A stretch of 64,000 nucleotides of DNA from Desulfosporosinus meridiei DSM 13257 (GCF_000231385.2 NC_018515.1:3182501-3246500); one strand, 5' to 3'. Shown: positions 53,757-63,076, numbered from the stretch's first letter. Notes: a model not told the origin generated them from the letters alone. Program-made: numbers and translations.

Positions 53757-54644
53757 CTAAACCTTCTTGTTGGCTTTTCGCCCCATGATTCCCGATGGTT
53801 TGAATAGAAGCACTAATATTAGGATGGCAAAGGCAAAGGCATCCTTGTACTCCGACAAGTTCACAGTGATACCCAATATCTCAGTCAGTCCAATAACTAT
53901 TCCCCCGATCATTGCCCCGGGGATACTCCCAATTCCGCCAAGGACTGCTGCTGCAAATGCTTTAAGACCAGCTAAAAGCCCCATATATGGCTGTACTGCA
54001 TTAAAGTAAATACCGGCTAATACACCAGCCGTCCCGGCTAATCCAGACCCTATTGCAAAAGTAACAGATATGACTCGGTCAATGTTGACTCCCATTAGGC
54101 TGGCGGCATCTTTGTCCTGAGCACAAGCACGCATTGCTCTGCCCATTTTTGTATAGGTTACAAAGAGATGTAAGCCTAGCATCATAAGACCTGCTACTCC
54201 AATAATTACAATTTGGTAAATGGTAATCTGAAAATTTCCGATTTCAAAGATTCTATTCTCAAACAATGTCGGGAAACCTCTAGTATTGGGTCCCTTAACT
54301 CGAACCATAAAAGAAGAAAGAAAGATAGATACACCAATAGCGCTAATCAGTGCGGAAAGTCGTGACGAACGACGAATAGGTTTGTAGGCGACCCGCTCAA
54401 TGACAACTCCTAGTATCATAGTAATAAGGGTAGCACCTAGTAAGGCAGTATAAACATTGACATAATTAGTCAGCGCTAAAACTAATCCGGCGTATGCACC
54501 AAACATAAAGATTTCACCATAAGCAAAATTGATCATACCAATAATTCCGTACACCATTGTGTAGCCTAAGGCAATAAGGGCATAAATACCACCTAGGGCG
54601 AGCCCGTTAACAAGTTGCTGCATCAGATTGTTCAAAATCGGCAA
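53757..54644 (-). CDS. livH: Branched-chain-type amino acid ABC transporter permease LivH
   Basis: About 295 residues. A TTG at 54644, nine bases after AAGGAGG, is preferred; an ATG at 54623 is the alternative, and the open frame runs further upstream without a ribosome site. LivH features: LVNGLALGGIYALIALGYTM, IGMINFAYGEIFMFGAY, and the loop RACAQDKDAASLMGVNIDRV near residue 190. AAAVLGGIGSIPGAMIGG lies near 235. Eight to nine membrane helices are expected. A hairpin between livJ and livH may reduce permease expression relative to the binding protein. Confidence 0.9.
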   Translation of the reverse strand: MPILNNLMQQLVNGLALGGIYALIALGYTMVYGIIGMINFAYGEIFMFGAYAGLVLALTNYVNVYTALLGATLITMILGVVIERVAYKPIRRSSRLSALISAIGVSIFLSSFMVRVKGPNTRGFPTLFENRIFEIGNFQITIYQIVIIGVAGLMMLGLHLFVTYTKMGRAMRACAQDKDAASLMGVNIDRVISVTFAIGSGLAGTAGVLAGIYFNAVQPYMGLLAGLKAFAAAVLGGIGSIPGAMIGGIVIGLTEILGITVNLSEYKDAFAFAILILVLLFKPSGIMGRKANKKV

Positions 54645-54712
54645 ATTCGGCGCCCTCCTTAAAAAAATAACAAGTAGATTATTTAGACTTTTCTGAATTT
54701 CTCTTAATGTTA

Positions 54713-54748
54713 GTAGCAGCACCGATCCAGAGGACCTTGTGCTGCTAC
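54713..54748 (-). terminator. Intercistronic hairpin between livJ and livH
   Basis: GTAGCAGCAC and GTGCTGCTAC are perfect 10-bp arms between the binding-protein stop and the permease start. There is no U-run on the minus strand, so it more likely stabilises the livJ message than terminates it. Confidence 0.6.
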
Positions 54749-54782
54749 TTCTTTAAGTTCAATGGAACAAACTCGTCTTAGA

Positions 54783-55973
54783 TTATTTTACTTCTACAGG
54801 CACTTTCTTGAGTAAGGCGAACTTTCCATCTTTAACTTCCAGCAAATATACTGGGCTCTTAATTGGCTCACGACTTTCTTGGAAAGTGATTGACCCGGAA
54901 ACGCCATCATAGTTCTTGGTTTGCGCAAGAGTATCCTTAAATTTCACAGGATCAGCACTTCCGGAATCCTTGATCGCTTTAGCGATAATCATTAAAGCAT
55001 CATATCCTTGAGCAGCAAAGAGATCCGGCAATTCATTGTTATATTTGGCTTTAAAAGCATTAATGAACTTTTCTGTATTAGGTGTTGGTTGCTCCGGAGA
55101 GAACCCTGCATAGGAGATAGAACCTTCTACTGCAGCTCCACCAATCTTCATGAGGTCATCCCCTTGGAGTCCGTCTCCTCCAACCATTACAGCCTTAATC
55201 CCTACTTCACGAGCCTTCTTCATGATCAAGGCTCCTTCTGTATAGTAACCGGAGAACACTATTACATCTGGATTGGCTGCTTTAATTTTAGTGATCTGTC
55301 CGCTGAAATCTGTGTCTTTGTCTTGAATGAATTCTTCAATTACAATGTTTCCGCCATTTGATTTAATAGCATCACTGAAGATCTTTGACAGAGATACACT
55401 ATAATCATTGTTCTTAGAAGTAATTAAGGCAACATTTTTCCAGCCTTTATCTTGGATTACATATTTCATAGTTGCTGGAGCAGCAATTGTATCCAACAAA
55501 GTATCTCGGAATACATAAGGCCCAATTTCTACGACATTAGTTCCTGTCGAACCTGCGGACATGATAACTGTATTTTTGCTATTAGCAATCTGTCCCGCAA
55601 CACGAGTGATCCCTGTAGTTGGGTCACCAACAATAGCAACAACCTTGTCTTGGCTAATTAACTTGTTGGTAATGTTAATAGCCTGGTCTTTTTGACCGGC
55701 ATTGTCCTCTTCAACTAACTGAACTTTACGTCCAAGGACACCTTCTTTATTAAGTTCTTCGATTGCCATGTTTAAACCTTTTAATGTGTTCAATCCATAG
55801 ATTGCCACATCCCCCGTCTTGGCACCCAAGAAACCGATTTTAATCGGCTCTTTGCTCTCTCCTCCGCTAGGTGCTGTTTCGGCCGGCTTACTCGCCCCAC
55901 ATCCACTCACTAGGATTAAAGCGGACATAATGAGACTTAAGACTACCAGTGCTTTGCTCTTCTTGATAAACAT
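54783..55973 (-). CDS. livJ: Amino acid-binding lipoprotein, LivJ/peripla_BP_6 type
   Basis: About 396 residues from ATG 55973, with a GGGGG-type site five bases upstream. The signal peptide ends in the lipobox LVSGCGAS, with Cys near residue 25. The mature domain is the Leu/Ile/Val-binding fold: IKIGFLGAKTGDVAIYGLNT, EDNAGQKDQAINITNKLISQ, and VIVGDPTTGITRVAG near 112. The ligand pocket residues cannot be assigned to a specific amino acid. It is the first gene of the liv operon and divergent from the sigma-54 activator gene, with tandem palindromes between them. Confidence 0.92.
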   Translation of the reverse strand: MFIKKSKALVVLSLIMSALILVSGCGASKPAETAPSGGESKEPIKIGFLGAKTGDVAIYGLNTLKGLNMAIEELNKEGVLGRKVQLVEEDNAGQKDQAINITNKLISQDKVVAIVGDPTTGITRVAGQIANSKNTVIMSAGSTGTNVVEIGPYVFRDTLLDTIAAPATMKYVIQDKGWKNVALITSKNNDYSVSLSKIFSDAIKSNGGNIVIEEFIQDKDTDFSGQITKIKAANPDVIVFSGYYTEGALIMKKAREVGIKAVMVGGDGLQGDDLMKIGGAAVEGSISYAGFSPEQPTPNTEKFINAFKAKYNNELPDLFAAQGYDALMIIAKAIKDSGSADPVKFKDTLAQTKNYDGVSGSITFQESREPIKSPVYLLEVKDGKFALLKKVPVEVK

Positions 55974-56001
55974 TTTTTTCCCCCTTTTTTCTTGAAATAT
56001 A

Positions 56002-56030
56002 ACTGTATGTATTATTTGACAGATTCTCAA
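56002..56030 (-). promoter_or_regulatory. Candidate sigma-A promoter of the liv operon
   Basis: The minus strand reads TTGAGA, 17 bases, TACAGT, about 30-60 bases before livJ. No -24/-12 match was found here. Confidence 0.4.
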
Positions 56031-56106
56031 AAATCCCTGCTGTACTACTTAAATAATATTGTATTTTTTTCTGATTTTTAGGGTTTTTTAATAAATTCTT
56101 AGACAA

Positions 56107-56140
56107 TGTTTAAACACTTTTGTGCAAAAATGTTTAAACA
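56107..56140. promoter_or_regulatory. Tandem palindromes TGTTTAAACA (candidate activator sites)
   Basis: Two identical perfect 10-bp palindromes at 56107-56116 and 56131-56140, 24 bp apart centre to centre. They lie between the divergent livJ and activator genes. Identical palindromes set close to two helical turns apart are typical of dimer pairs bound by a regulator. Confidence 0.6.
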
Positions 56141-56198
56141 CCCTCTAGTCAACTAACACTTCTTGGGGTACATTTATAGATACGAGGAGTGGTTGATT

Positions 56199-57926
56199 AT
56201 GAAATCTTTATCCCTTTCATTAGTAATGGATCAAAACGTGCTGGTCATTCCAGCCAACCAAACTCTGCAAACCGCTTTGGAGAAGGCAAGTACTCATCAT
56301 TTAATTATAGTCACTGAAAGTCAGGTTATCGGTGTCCTCACTACTGAACAAGCCGCCTTAATCTCGCCTTCCAGTCAGTTATTACATAACCTTCAGTGGA
56401 TCCCTCCACTAATAATCGACCCTGAGATGGATACAATCGCTTTTTGTCAGGAACATCTTCATGATTTGCGACCAATCATTGTCAGGAGTACCAGTGGAGA
56501 GATACTCGGGATTGTTACTCCAACTCTTTTAATTGAGAGTTTGTTTAACTCCTGGAAAATAATCAATACTTTTTTTGACACCCTGCTTGATACCGTTAAC
56601 GAAGCAATCGCGGTTGTTACTCAAGACGGGGTTGTTAGTCATTGGAACTCGAAAGCTCAGGCGATGTATTCCATTGCTGATCAATCAATTATCGGAAAGC
56701 CTATTTCCAATTTCTTCGAACGTACTGCCTTAGCAACTCTATCAATTCTTGATGAAGGAAGACCCATTCGCCAAGCCTATCACAGACCACGCCCTGAAAC
56801 CCATGTCCAAATTAATGCATCTCCTGTAATTCTGGCAGGTGAGATTATCGGAGCTATTTCCGCAGAACAAGACATAACTCAAGTCGTTCGTCTCAACGAA
56901 GAACTCTCAAATGCCAGCTCTTTATTGTTAGACCTTAAACAAAAGACTGACCCTGCCAAGGATCCCTTCACTAGAATAATCGGCAAAAGCCATCCGATCC
57001 AACGTACAATATCTATTGCTCGAAAAGTGGCCGGCAGTGAGGCGACAATTCTAATCACCGGCGAAAGCGGGGTTGGCAAAGAACTCTTTGCTCAAGCAAT
57101 CCACAAGGATAGTCCCCGGGCTACTAAACCGTTTATTGCTGTAAACTGTGGAGCTATTCCCATTGCTCTCTTTGAAAGCGAACTGTTTGGCTATAAGGGC
57201 GGGGCCTTTACGGGGGCTGAACGCAAAGGCAAACCCGGTAAAATGGAATTGGCTCATGGAGGCACCCTTTTCTTAGATGAAATTGGAGAATTGCCAATCC
57301 AGCTTCAGGTTAAGTTATTAAGAGTCTTACAAGATAAGTGCTTCTATCGGGTGGGAGGTACTGAGCCAATAACTGTAGATACGCGAATTATCGCCGCAAC
57401 AAACCGTGACTTAGATAAGATGATTAAGAGCGGAGATTTTCGCGAGGATTTGTACTATCGATTAAACGTAATTGCTCTGGAAATCCCTCCTTTACGCCAA
57501 CGGACAGAGGATATTCCTGATTTATTACAATCCTTTCTTAAAGAATTCACAATCAAATATAAGAAACCCATCCCTATCCTTGATCCTGAGATAATGATTA
57601 ATTTCTTAAAGTATGATTGGCCGGGAAACATCAGAGAACTTAGGAACGTTATAGAACGACTGGCTATTCTTGCCGAAGGAAAAATGCTTAATAGCCAGTA
57701 TCTGCCTCCCCAGCTATCATCCTTAAATTATGATTTACCCTCTCCGGTTACTTCCTTAGCCTCTCAAATCATCCACCGTAATCTCCACCATGAGGATTCA
57801 GGAGAAATGAAACGCATTGTCATAACCTTAGAGAAAACTAACGGCAACAAGACAGCCGCCGCAAGACTTCTTGGCATCTCCCGGGGGACCCTCTACTACA
57901 AACTCAAACAGTATGGCCTAGTCTAA
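56199..57926 (+). CDS. Sigma-54-dependent activator with CBS-like and PAS domains (PrdR-like)
   Basis: About 575 residues from ATG 56199, with GAGGAG nine bases upstream. A diverged CBS pair (about 1-115) and one PAS domain (about 125-235) precede the AAA+ domain (about 255-485; GESGVGKELFAQAIH, GAFTGA, FLDEIGELPIQLQVKLLRVL). The Fis-type HTH ends NKTAAARLLGISRGTLYYKL. The layout resembles PrdR, the proline-responsive activator of clostridia, and it adjoins the proline/hydroxyproline genes. The sigma-54 promoter at 51092 is a probable target. It has one PAS domain where the 19.5 kb activator has two. Confidence 0.92.
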   Translation: MKSLSLSLVMDQNVLVIPANQTLQTALEKASTHHLIIVTESQVIGVLTTEQAALISPSSQLLHNLQWIPPLIIDPEMDTIAFCQEHLHDLRPIIVRSTSGEILGIVTPTLLIESLFNSWKIINTFFDTLLDTVNEAIAVVTQDGVVSHWNSKAQAMYSIADQSIIGKPISNFFERTALATLSILDEGRPIRQAYHRPRPETHVQINASPVILAGEIIGAISAEQDITQVVRLNEELSNASSLLLDLKQKTDPAKDPFTRIIGKSHPIQRTISIARKVAGSEATILITGESGVGKELFAQAIHKDSPRATKPFIAVNCGAIPIALFESELFGYKGGAFTGAERKGKPGKMELAHGGTLFLDEIGELPIQLQVKLLRVLQDKCFYRVGGTEPITVDTRIIAATNRDLDKMIKSGDFREDLYYRLNVIALEIPPLRQRTEDIPDLLQSFLKEFTIKYKKPIPILDPEIMINFLKYDWPGNIRELRNVIERLAILAEGKMLNSQYLPPQLSSLNYDLPSPVTSLASQIIHRNLHHEDSGEMKRIVITLEKTNGNKTAAARLLGISRGTLYYKLKQYGLV

Positions 57927-57939
57927 ATGTGTAAGGGGT

Positions 57940-59739
57940 GTAAGGGGGCGTGTTGAAACTTTAGTTTCTCACGCCCCTTAATAAGTTTCGAATAGGGAAG
58001 GCTAAACTGGCTGACCGTCTATCCCAAGACGACAGCCAGTTTTCTCATGTTATGGGCAATACAATGTAATCCCCACTCCAGCTTGACCTTTTCCAATCCT
58101 TTAAGGATAAATCGTCGCACACCAAAATTGCCTTTGATATCTCCAAAGACACTTTCCACCTCTATAGGTCTTAAACTGCGCATTTTTAGCCCGTATTCGC
58201 TCGTCAGATTAGCCCGTGCCTCTGCTTTTAGTTCATTGCCTTTAGGGTTAATGTAGATCTGCTTCTTGAAATCCGGATTATTACTTTGTTTGATACAACG
58301 TTTGAGGTATGGACAATCTTGACAATCATCACTTTGATAGACTCGAATGGTACTTCGGTAACCCCTCTTGCTTTTCTGAGTTTTTATGTACTTGAATCTT
58401 AGAACTCTCCTAAACCCGCACGTGTATTCATCCTTCTGTTTATCATATAGCCAATTTTGAACCAGGGTCGGATCAGGTTTCCCCTTGGCTGTTGCTTCCT
58501 TATGAAAAGTATTATATTTGACATAGTTCCCAAGGTTCTCTTGAGCTAGATATTCGTAATTCTCTTCACTGCCATACCCCGCATCGGCAACGATGTTGGC
58601 CGGAAGCTTACCCCCTAGGTTTTTCTTCAACTCTTCCAGGTGTTCTTTCAGGCAACTGGTATCGCCCGCCGATTGATGGATGGAGTATCCTACGACAAAT
58701 TGATTTTCTGTTCCTATTTGGACATTGTAACCTGGCTTCAGTTGCCCGTTTTTCATGGCATCCTCTTTCATACGCATGAAGGTTGCGTCTGTATCCGTTT
58801 TTGAGTAACTATTGCGCTCTGCCAGCAGTTCCTCTTGTTTTTCGTATTTCTTCATACGAGGTAAGTAATCTTTCAGCAAGACTCTTTTAACTTTAATAAA
58901 TTTCTTTTCCTTTGGGTTTTGGGTTAATCGTTCGTCGATCTTTTTAACCGCTTCTTCTATAGCCTGGGAGTCAATCGGTTTTTCTTCTCCTAGTTCTTCT
59001 AGGTTCCGGTCCCCATACTCTTCATTTTCTTTCTGATTGGCCAAATCCACAAATTCAAAGAGTTCTCGGCACTTTTCCCGCAACTTTTCTTTGTAGCGCT
59101 TGGTCGATTTTCCCCAGACCCAGCTGTACTTATTAGCATTAGCTTCTATTTTTGTCCCGTCTAAGAAGTAATTTTCCAGCTTGATATAGCCTTGTTTATG
59201 TAAAAGTTCAACAACCTCACTAAAAATCTCAACCAACACATCTTTCATACGTTCGCCCCGGAAGCTGTTGATGGTTTTAAAATCCGGACTATTTCCTCCG
59301 CACAACCACATATACATGATGTTTTCGCGGGCTGCCTTTTCTATGCGGCGGCTAGAAAACGTTTTATCGGCATAGGCATAAACGATCAGTTTGGTCATCA
59401 TGACGGGATGATAACTCGAACGTCCACCTCCAGGATATTTAGCTAAAAGAGGTTCTAGATTCATTTGATCGAGAGCAGAGTTTACCACTCTGACCATATG
59501 ATTGGGAGGAATAAGACATTCCAAATCTATTGGTAAGCTCAGTTGATTCTGATTGTACTCTTTGAAAACAACTTGGTTATGTACTTTCTTACCCGGTTTT
59601 GACAAGGGAAAACACCTGCCTCATTCGTACTTTCCTTGTCTTAATTATACCATTTTTCTTTCAAATACGCGGAAAAACCGCCGAAATCTAATGATTTCTA
59701 GCGGTTTCTCTCGGCTGTGTTTTCACACAGCCCCTTACA
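57940..59739. mobile_element. Insertion sequence, IS1182-like, apparently intact
   Basis: About 1.8 kb, bounded by imperfect terminal inverted repeats: left TGTAAGGGGGCGTGTTGAAA (57940-57959), right (minus strand) TGTAAGGGGCTGTGTGAAAA (59720-59739). Each end also has a subterminal hairpin (AAGGGGGCGTG/CACGCCCCTT on the left, GGCTGTGT/ACACAGCC on the right). The flanks repeat GTGTAAGG once more on both sides, so the exact ends are uncertain. It sits in the gap between two convergent genes, 14 bases past one stop and 11 past the other, and interrupts neither. Confidence 0.85.
58019..59605 (-). CDS. IS1182-family DDE transposase
   Basis: A 528-residue transposase, full length for the family. 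The N-terminal DUF772 domain (about residues 20-130) holds LIPPNHMVRVVNSALDQM and SPDFKTINSFRGERMKDV. The catalytic region has YFLDGTKIEANANKYSWVWG (first Asp), IVADAGYGSEENYEYLAQE (second Asp) and a C-terminal segment with RPIEVESVFGDIKGNFGVRR (Glu). A CxxCxxxxxCI-type Cys cluster (CQDCPYLKRC) lies between them. No frameshift or stop is visible, so the element may be mobile. It is transcribed against the upstream activator gene. Confidence 0.94.
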   Translation of the reverse strand: MSKPGKKVHNQVVFKEYNQNQLSLPIDLECLIPPNHMVRVVNSALDQMNLEPLLAKYPGGGRSSYHPVMMTKLIVYAYADKTFSSRRIEKAARENIMYMWLCGGNSPDFKTINSFRGERMKDVLVEIFSEVVELLHKQGYIKLENYFLDGTKIEANANKYSWVWGKSTKRYKEKLREKCRELFEFVDLANQKENEEYGDRNLEELGEEKPIDSQAIEEAVKKIDERLTQNPKEKKFIKVKRVLLKDYLPRMKKYEKQEELLAERNSYSKTDTDATFMRMKEDAMKNGQLKPGYNVQIGTENQFVVGYSIHQSAGDTSCLKEHLEELKKNLGGKLPANIVADAGYGSEENYEYLAQENLGNYVKYNTFHKEATAKGKPDPTLVQNWLYDKQKDEYTCGFRRVLRFKYIKTQKSKRGYRSTIRVYQSDDCQDCPYLKRCIKQSNNPDFKKQIYINPKGNELKAEARANLTSEYGLKMRSLRPIEVESVFGDIKGNFGVRRFILKGLEKVKLEWGLHCIAHNMRKLAVVLG

Positions 59740-59749
59740 CTACCTTACA

Positions 59750-61930
59750 CTATTTTTTCAGCTTAGCCAAGGCATCTGCCAGCGCCGTATTTATCAATCC
59801 ACTATCCTGCTGATTTTGCAGGTATTTACTGACATCCTTTTTATTGAGATTCCCTTTCTCAGCTTCTCTGCGTTTCGTAAAGGAGGAAAGCTTTTCGCGA
59901 TACCCACAAACACAGGAGAACAGCTTATTATCTCCTTCTCCTTTTATCTCCATCTTTTTATGACATTCCGGACACCGGGCATTGGAAACCTGTGAGATTC
60001 CTTTCCTATAGCCGCATTCTCGATCTTGGCAGACCAGCATCTCACCTTTTTTTCCTTTGACTTGCAAAAGATACTTGCCGCACTCCGGACACTTGTTTCT
60101 CGTTAGATTATCATGCTTAAAGGTCTGGGAACTGCCGATGACTGTAGATACAAGTTGAGTTGTATATCCTCGAATTCCTGTCAGAAAGGACTGACTTTGG
60201 ACTTTCCCTTTACTTATTTCTGTTAATTGTTGTTCCCATCTAGCAGTTAGCACCGGAGACTTCAGTTCGGCAGGAACTAAACCTATCAGCTGAATTCCTT
60301 TTGAGGTTGGTACTATCTCTTTACCTTGCCGGGACATGTAAAAGGAATTAAACAATTTTTCGATAATCTCAGCCCGAGTCGCAGGAGTTCCCAGGCCATG
60401 ACTTTGATCCATTGCTTCCCTCAATTTTTGATCCTCAATCAATTTCCCCGGATGCTCCATAGCTGAAAGCAAGGTGGCCTCAGTATGTCTGGCTGGAGGC
60501 TTAGTTTTGCCGGGTTTCAATTTGACGACCAAATTCTGAAACGTATCCCCTTTGGCGATTTCCGGCAGGTTTTGCTCATCTTCATCATCTGAGTTGTCAG
60601 ACTCATTCCCAAGACGACTCTGCCCCTCATAAACCTTCTGCCAGCCTTTGAGCTTCACAATTTTCCCTTTGGCAGTAAATCCTTCTCCATTAATAACAAC
60701 TTTTATAAGTGTCTGTTCATATTCAAAGGCCGGAGAAAGGACGGCTAAAAACCGTTTAACAATTAGATCATAAATCTTCAGTTCCTCAGAACTGAGCCTG
60801 GCTAAAGTTGGTGGCTGTTCGGTGGGAATAATAGCATGGTGATCAGAAACTTTTGAACCATCCACAAACCGTTTGGTAATAATAGGCTTATTGCGTAAAA
60901 TACTTCGGGCCAAATCAACATAAGGCCCCAGGGCAACACTTTTTAAGCGCTCAGGTATAGTGGCCACGATATCTTCACTGATATAACGCGAATCAGTTCG
61001 GGGATAGGTAACTATTTTATGATTCTCATACAATTGCTGCATCACTGAGGATGTGGTTTTAGCCGAAAATCCATATTTGCGATTGGCATCTCGTTGCAAC
61101 TCCGTCAGATCATAGGCCAAAGGAGGGAATTCTTTCTTTGCTTCCTTCTTTACCTCGACTACCTCTCCTGCTTTGCCAGAGATTTTAGCTAATAGTTGGT
61201 CGGCTTTATTCTTATCAAAAATACGAGTTTGGCCTTGATGGTCCTGCCATTGAAGTGTAAATCCCTTTGCCATAGCGTTAATAGTCCAATAATCTTTAGT
61301 AACAAACTTTTTTATTTCATTTTCTCGCTCGACGACCATTGCTAAGGTAGGAGTTTGCACTCTTCCTGCCGAAAGTTGGGCGTTATACTTACAAGTTAAC
61401 GCTCTGGTGACATTCAAGCCCACTAACCAATCAGCTTCTGCACGGCATTCCGCCGCAGCATATAAAGACTCATATTCTTTTCCGGGTTTTAAATGATTAA
61501 AGCCTTCCTTGATAGCACGTTCGGTTAGAGAGGAAATCCATAGACGCTTGATTGGCTTTCTCCAGCCGGCTTTTTTGATAATCCAGCGTGCTACCAATTC
61601 CCCTTCTCGCCCTGCATCTGTGGCAATGATCAAATCTGCAATCTCCGGACTCTTCATCAGGTTCTTGACCACCCCAAATTGCTTGGAGGTCTCTTTCATG
61701 ACCACTAATTCCATTTTAGGCGGAAGCATAGGCAAGTCTTCTATCTTCCATGATTTGTATTTTTCGTCATAGGATTCGGGATCTGCTAGAGTCACTAAAT
61801 GCCCCAGTGCCCAAGCTACCACATACTTTGGGCCGATGAAGCATCCGTTACCTTTTTGGTTACAATTAAGAATTCTAGCAATTTCACGACCAACGGAGGG
61901 TTTCTCAGTTAATACTAAGGTCTTTCCCAT
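59750..61930 (-). CDS. topB: DNA topoisomerase III
   Basis: About 726 residues from ATG 61930 (GGAAG seven bases upstream). A type IA topoisomerase that passes single strands and helps resolve replication intermediates. The Toprim domain has VLTEKPSVGREIARIL and IIATDAGREGELVARWI (acidic triad). LSAGRVQTPTLAMVV and the active-site Tyr in KIVTYPRTDSRYI near residue 310 follow. The C-terminus has zinc-finger-like motifs (NKCPECGKYLLQV, ARCPECHKKMEI) and a basic tail, rather longer than the minimal E. coli TopB core. The IS inserted just after its stop, so its original terminator may be displaced. Confidence 0.95.
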   Translation of the reverse strand: MGKTLVLTEKPSVGREIARILNCNQKGNGCFIGPKYVVAWALGHLVTLADPESYDEKYKSWKIEDLPMLPPKMELVVMKETSKQFGVVKNLMKSPEIADLIIATDAGREGELVARWIIKKAGWRKPIKRLWISSLTERAIKEGFNHLKPGKEYESLYAAAECRAEADWLVGLNVTRALTCKYNAQLSAGRVQTPTLAMVVERENEIKKFVTKDYWTINAMAKGFTLQWQDHQGQTRIFDKNKADQLLAKISGKAGEVVEVKKEAKKEFPPLAYDLTELQRDANRKYGFSAKTTSSVMQQLYENHKIVTYPRTDSRYISEDIVATIPERLKSVALGPYVDLARSILRNKPIITKRFVDGSKVSDHHAIIPTEQPPTLARLSSEELKIYDLIVKRFLAVLSPAFEYEQTLIKVVINGEGFTAKGKIVKLKGWQKVYEGQSRLGNESDNSDDEDEQNLPEIAKGDTFQNLVVKLKPGKTKPPARHTEATLLSAMEHPGKLIEDQKLREAMDQSHGLGTPATRAEIIEKLFNSFYMSRQGKEIVPTSKGIQLIGLVPAELKSPVLTARWEQQLTEISKGKVQSQSFLTGIRGYTTQLVSTVIGSSQTFKHDNLTRNKCPECGKYLLQVKGKKGEMLVCQDRECGYRKGISQVSNARCPECHKKMEIKGEGDNKLFSCVCGYREKLSSFTKRREAEKGNLNKKDVSKYLQNQQDSGLINTALADALAKLKK

Positions 61931-62077
61931 GGCATAACTTCCAATCTTTATATTATTGATCATTTGTAACTTTAACTTATTAAGTACTAATATTCTTATA
62001 GAACTTATTGTTTATCCTAGGAGAACCGTTCCCGCTAAGCCTATTTGACTGACCTTAGTTTCGTTTTAAGGCGATCC

Positions 62078-63076
62078 TTAACGTAAGAGATTCTCCTCTG
62101 GGACTTTTCTTTGATAATTGACAATGATTATTCCCAGGGCAACTAGGGCTAAAGCCAGAAACATATTAACTGCCAGATGTTCCCCCGGAATTAATAAGGC
62201 TGATAGAATTGTTCCTGAGACGGGTGTCATAAACTTATAGACACTTATTTCTCCTGCTTTATTATATTTTAATATAGCATACCATAAAGAAAAGGCTGCT
62301 GCAGAAAGAAAGGCTGAGTAACCAAGAAGTAAAATGGCTTTATTGGAAAAAACAATCGCCTGAGGTTGCAAGCCCGGCAGTCCCACAACTATTAGAAGCG
62401 ATGAACCCAAAATCATTTGCCACCCAGTCAGAACAAAAGGGTGAACCTCTTGCGAAATTCTTTTTGCTAAGATCGTACCTAAAGCACTCACTCCGCCGGA
62501 CAAGATCATAAAACCTTCACCCTGCCAGGAAAATACGAAAGTGAAGTTTTGGCCTGAATTAATTAAGATAATCCCCAGAAATCCCGCTGCTAGGCCAGCT
62601 ACTTTACGAATATCTAAGCGGTCATCTTTGTAAACAAAGTGGGCTAAGACTACTACAAAAAAAGTGCTTAAAGACGATAAGATTGCAGCTTTCATGCCGG
62701 TGGTATGAGCTAACCCATTATAGAAAAAGAAGTATTGCAAGCTAATTTGAAGTAAGCCTAACAAAAAAAGCTGGGGAAGGATTGTTTTCCTTACTTTCGG
62801 TGTTTGCCCTAGTCCTAGCATAGTTATAAGGAAAATCAGAATACCCGCTAAAAAGAATCGTATCCCGGCGAAGACGATAATCGCCGAACGATCATCGGGC
62901 GCTATCTTAAGCTCCAAATAACTTACTTTTAAGACTGGAAAAGCGCTACCCCAAAGAACAGCGCAGAAGAGGGCTATAATAACAACCCAATATTTGTTGG
63001 TTAAGTAGTGTCTCAGATGTTCTTTTTTTGGTAAAATCAAGCTCTTCTTGCATTCCTTCCAATTAAAATTGATCAA
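62078..63076 (-). CDS. EamA-family (DMT) transporter
   Basis: Up to 332 residues; the start is uncertain (TTG at 63076 or a TTG twelve codons inside). Ten membrane helices in two EamA repeats: repeat 1 starts WVVIIALFCAVLWGSAFPVL and repeat 2 includes GGVSALGTILAKRISQEV. These drug/metabolite transporters often export amino acids or other metabolites. The substrate is not predictable. The gene is flanked by topB and a YbaK gene, each more than 140 bases away, so it looks independently transcribed. Confidence 0.85.
   Translation of the reverse strand: MINFNWKECKKSLILPKKEHLRHYLTNKYWVVIIALFCAVLWGSAFPVLKVSYLELKIAPDDRSAIIVFAGIRFFLAGILIFLITMLGLGQTPKVRKTILPQLFLLGLLQISLQYFFFYNGLAHTTGMKAAILSSLSTFFVVVLAHFVYKDDRLDIRKVAGLAAGFLGIILINSGQNFTFVFSWQGEGFMILSGGVSALGTILAKRISQEVHPFVLTGWQMILGSSLLIVVGLPGLQPQAIVFSNKAILLLGYSAFLSAAAFSLWYAILKYNKAGEISVYKFMTPVSGTILSALLIPGEHLAVNMFLALALVALGIIIVNYQRKVPEENLLR

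Noticed and set aside
55974-56106. A -24/-12 promoter for livJ
   Set aside because: No GG-N10-GC arrangement exists in the gap; only a modest sigma-A-like site was found.
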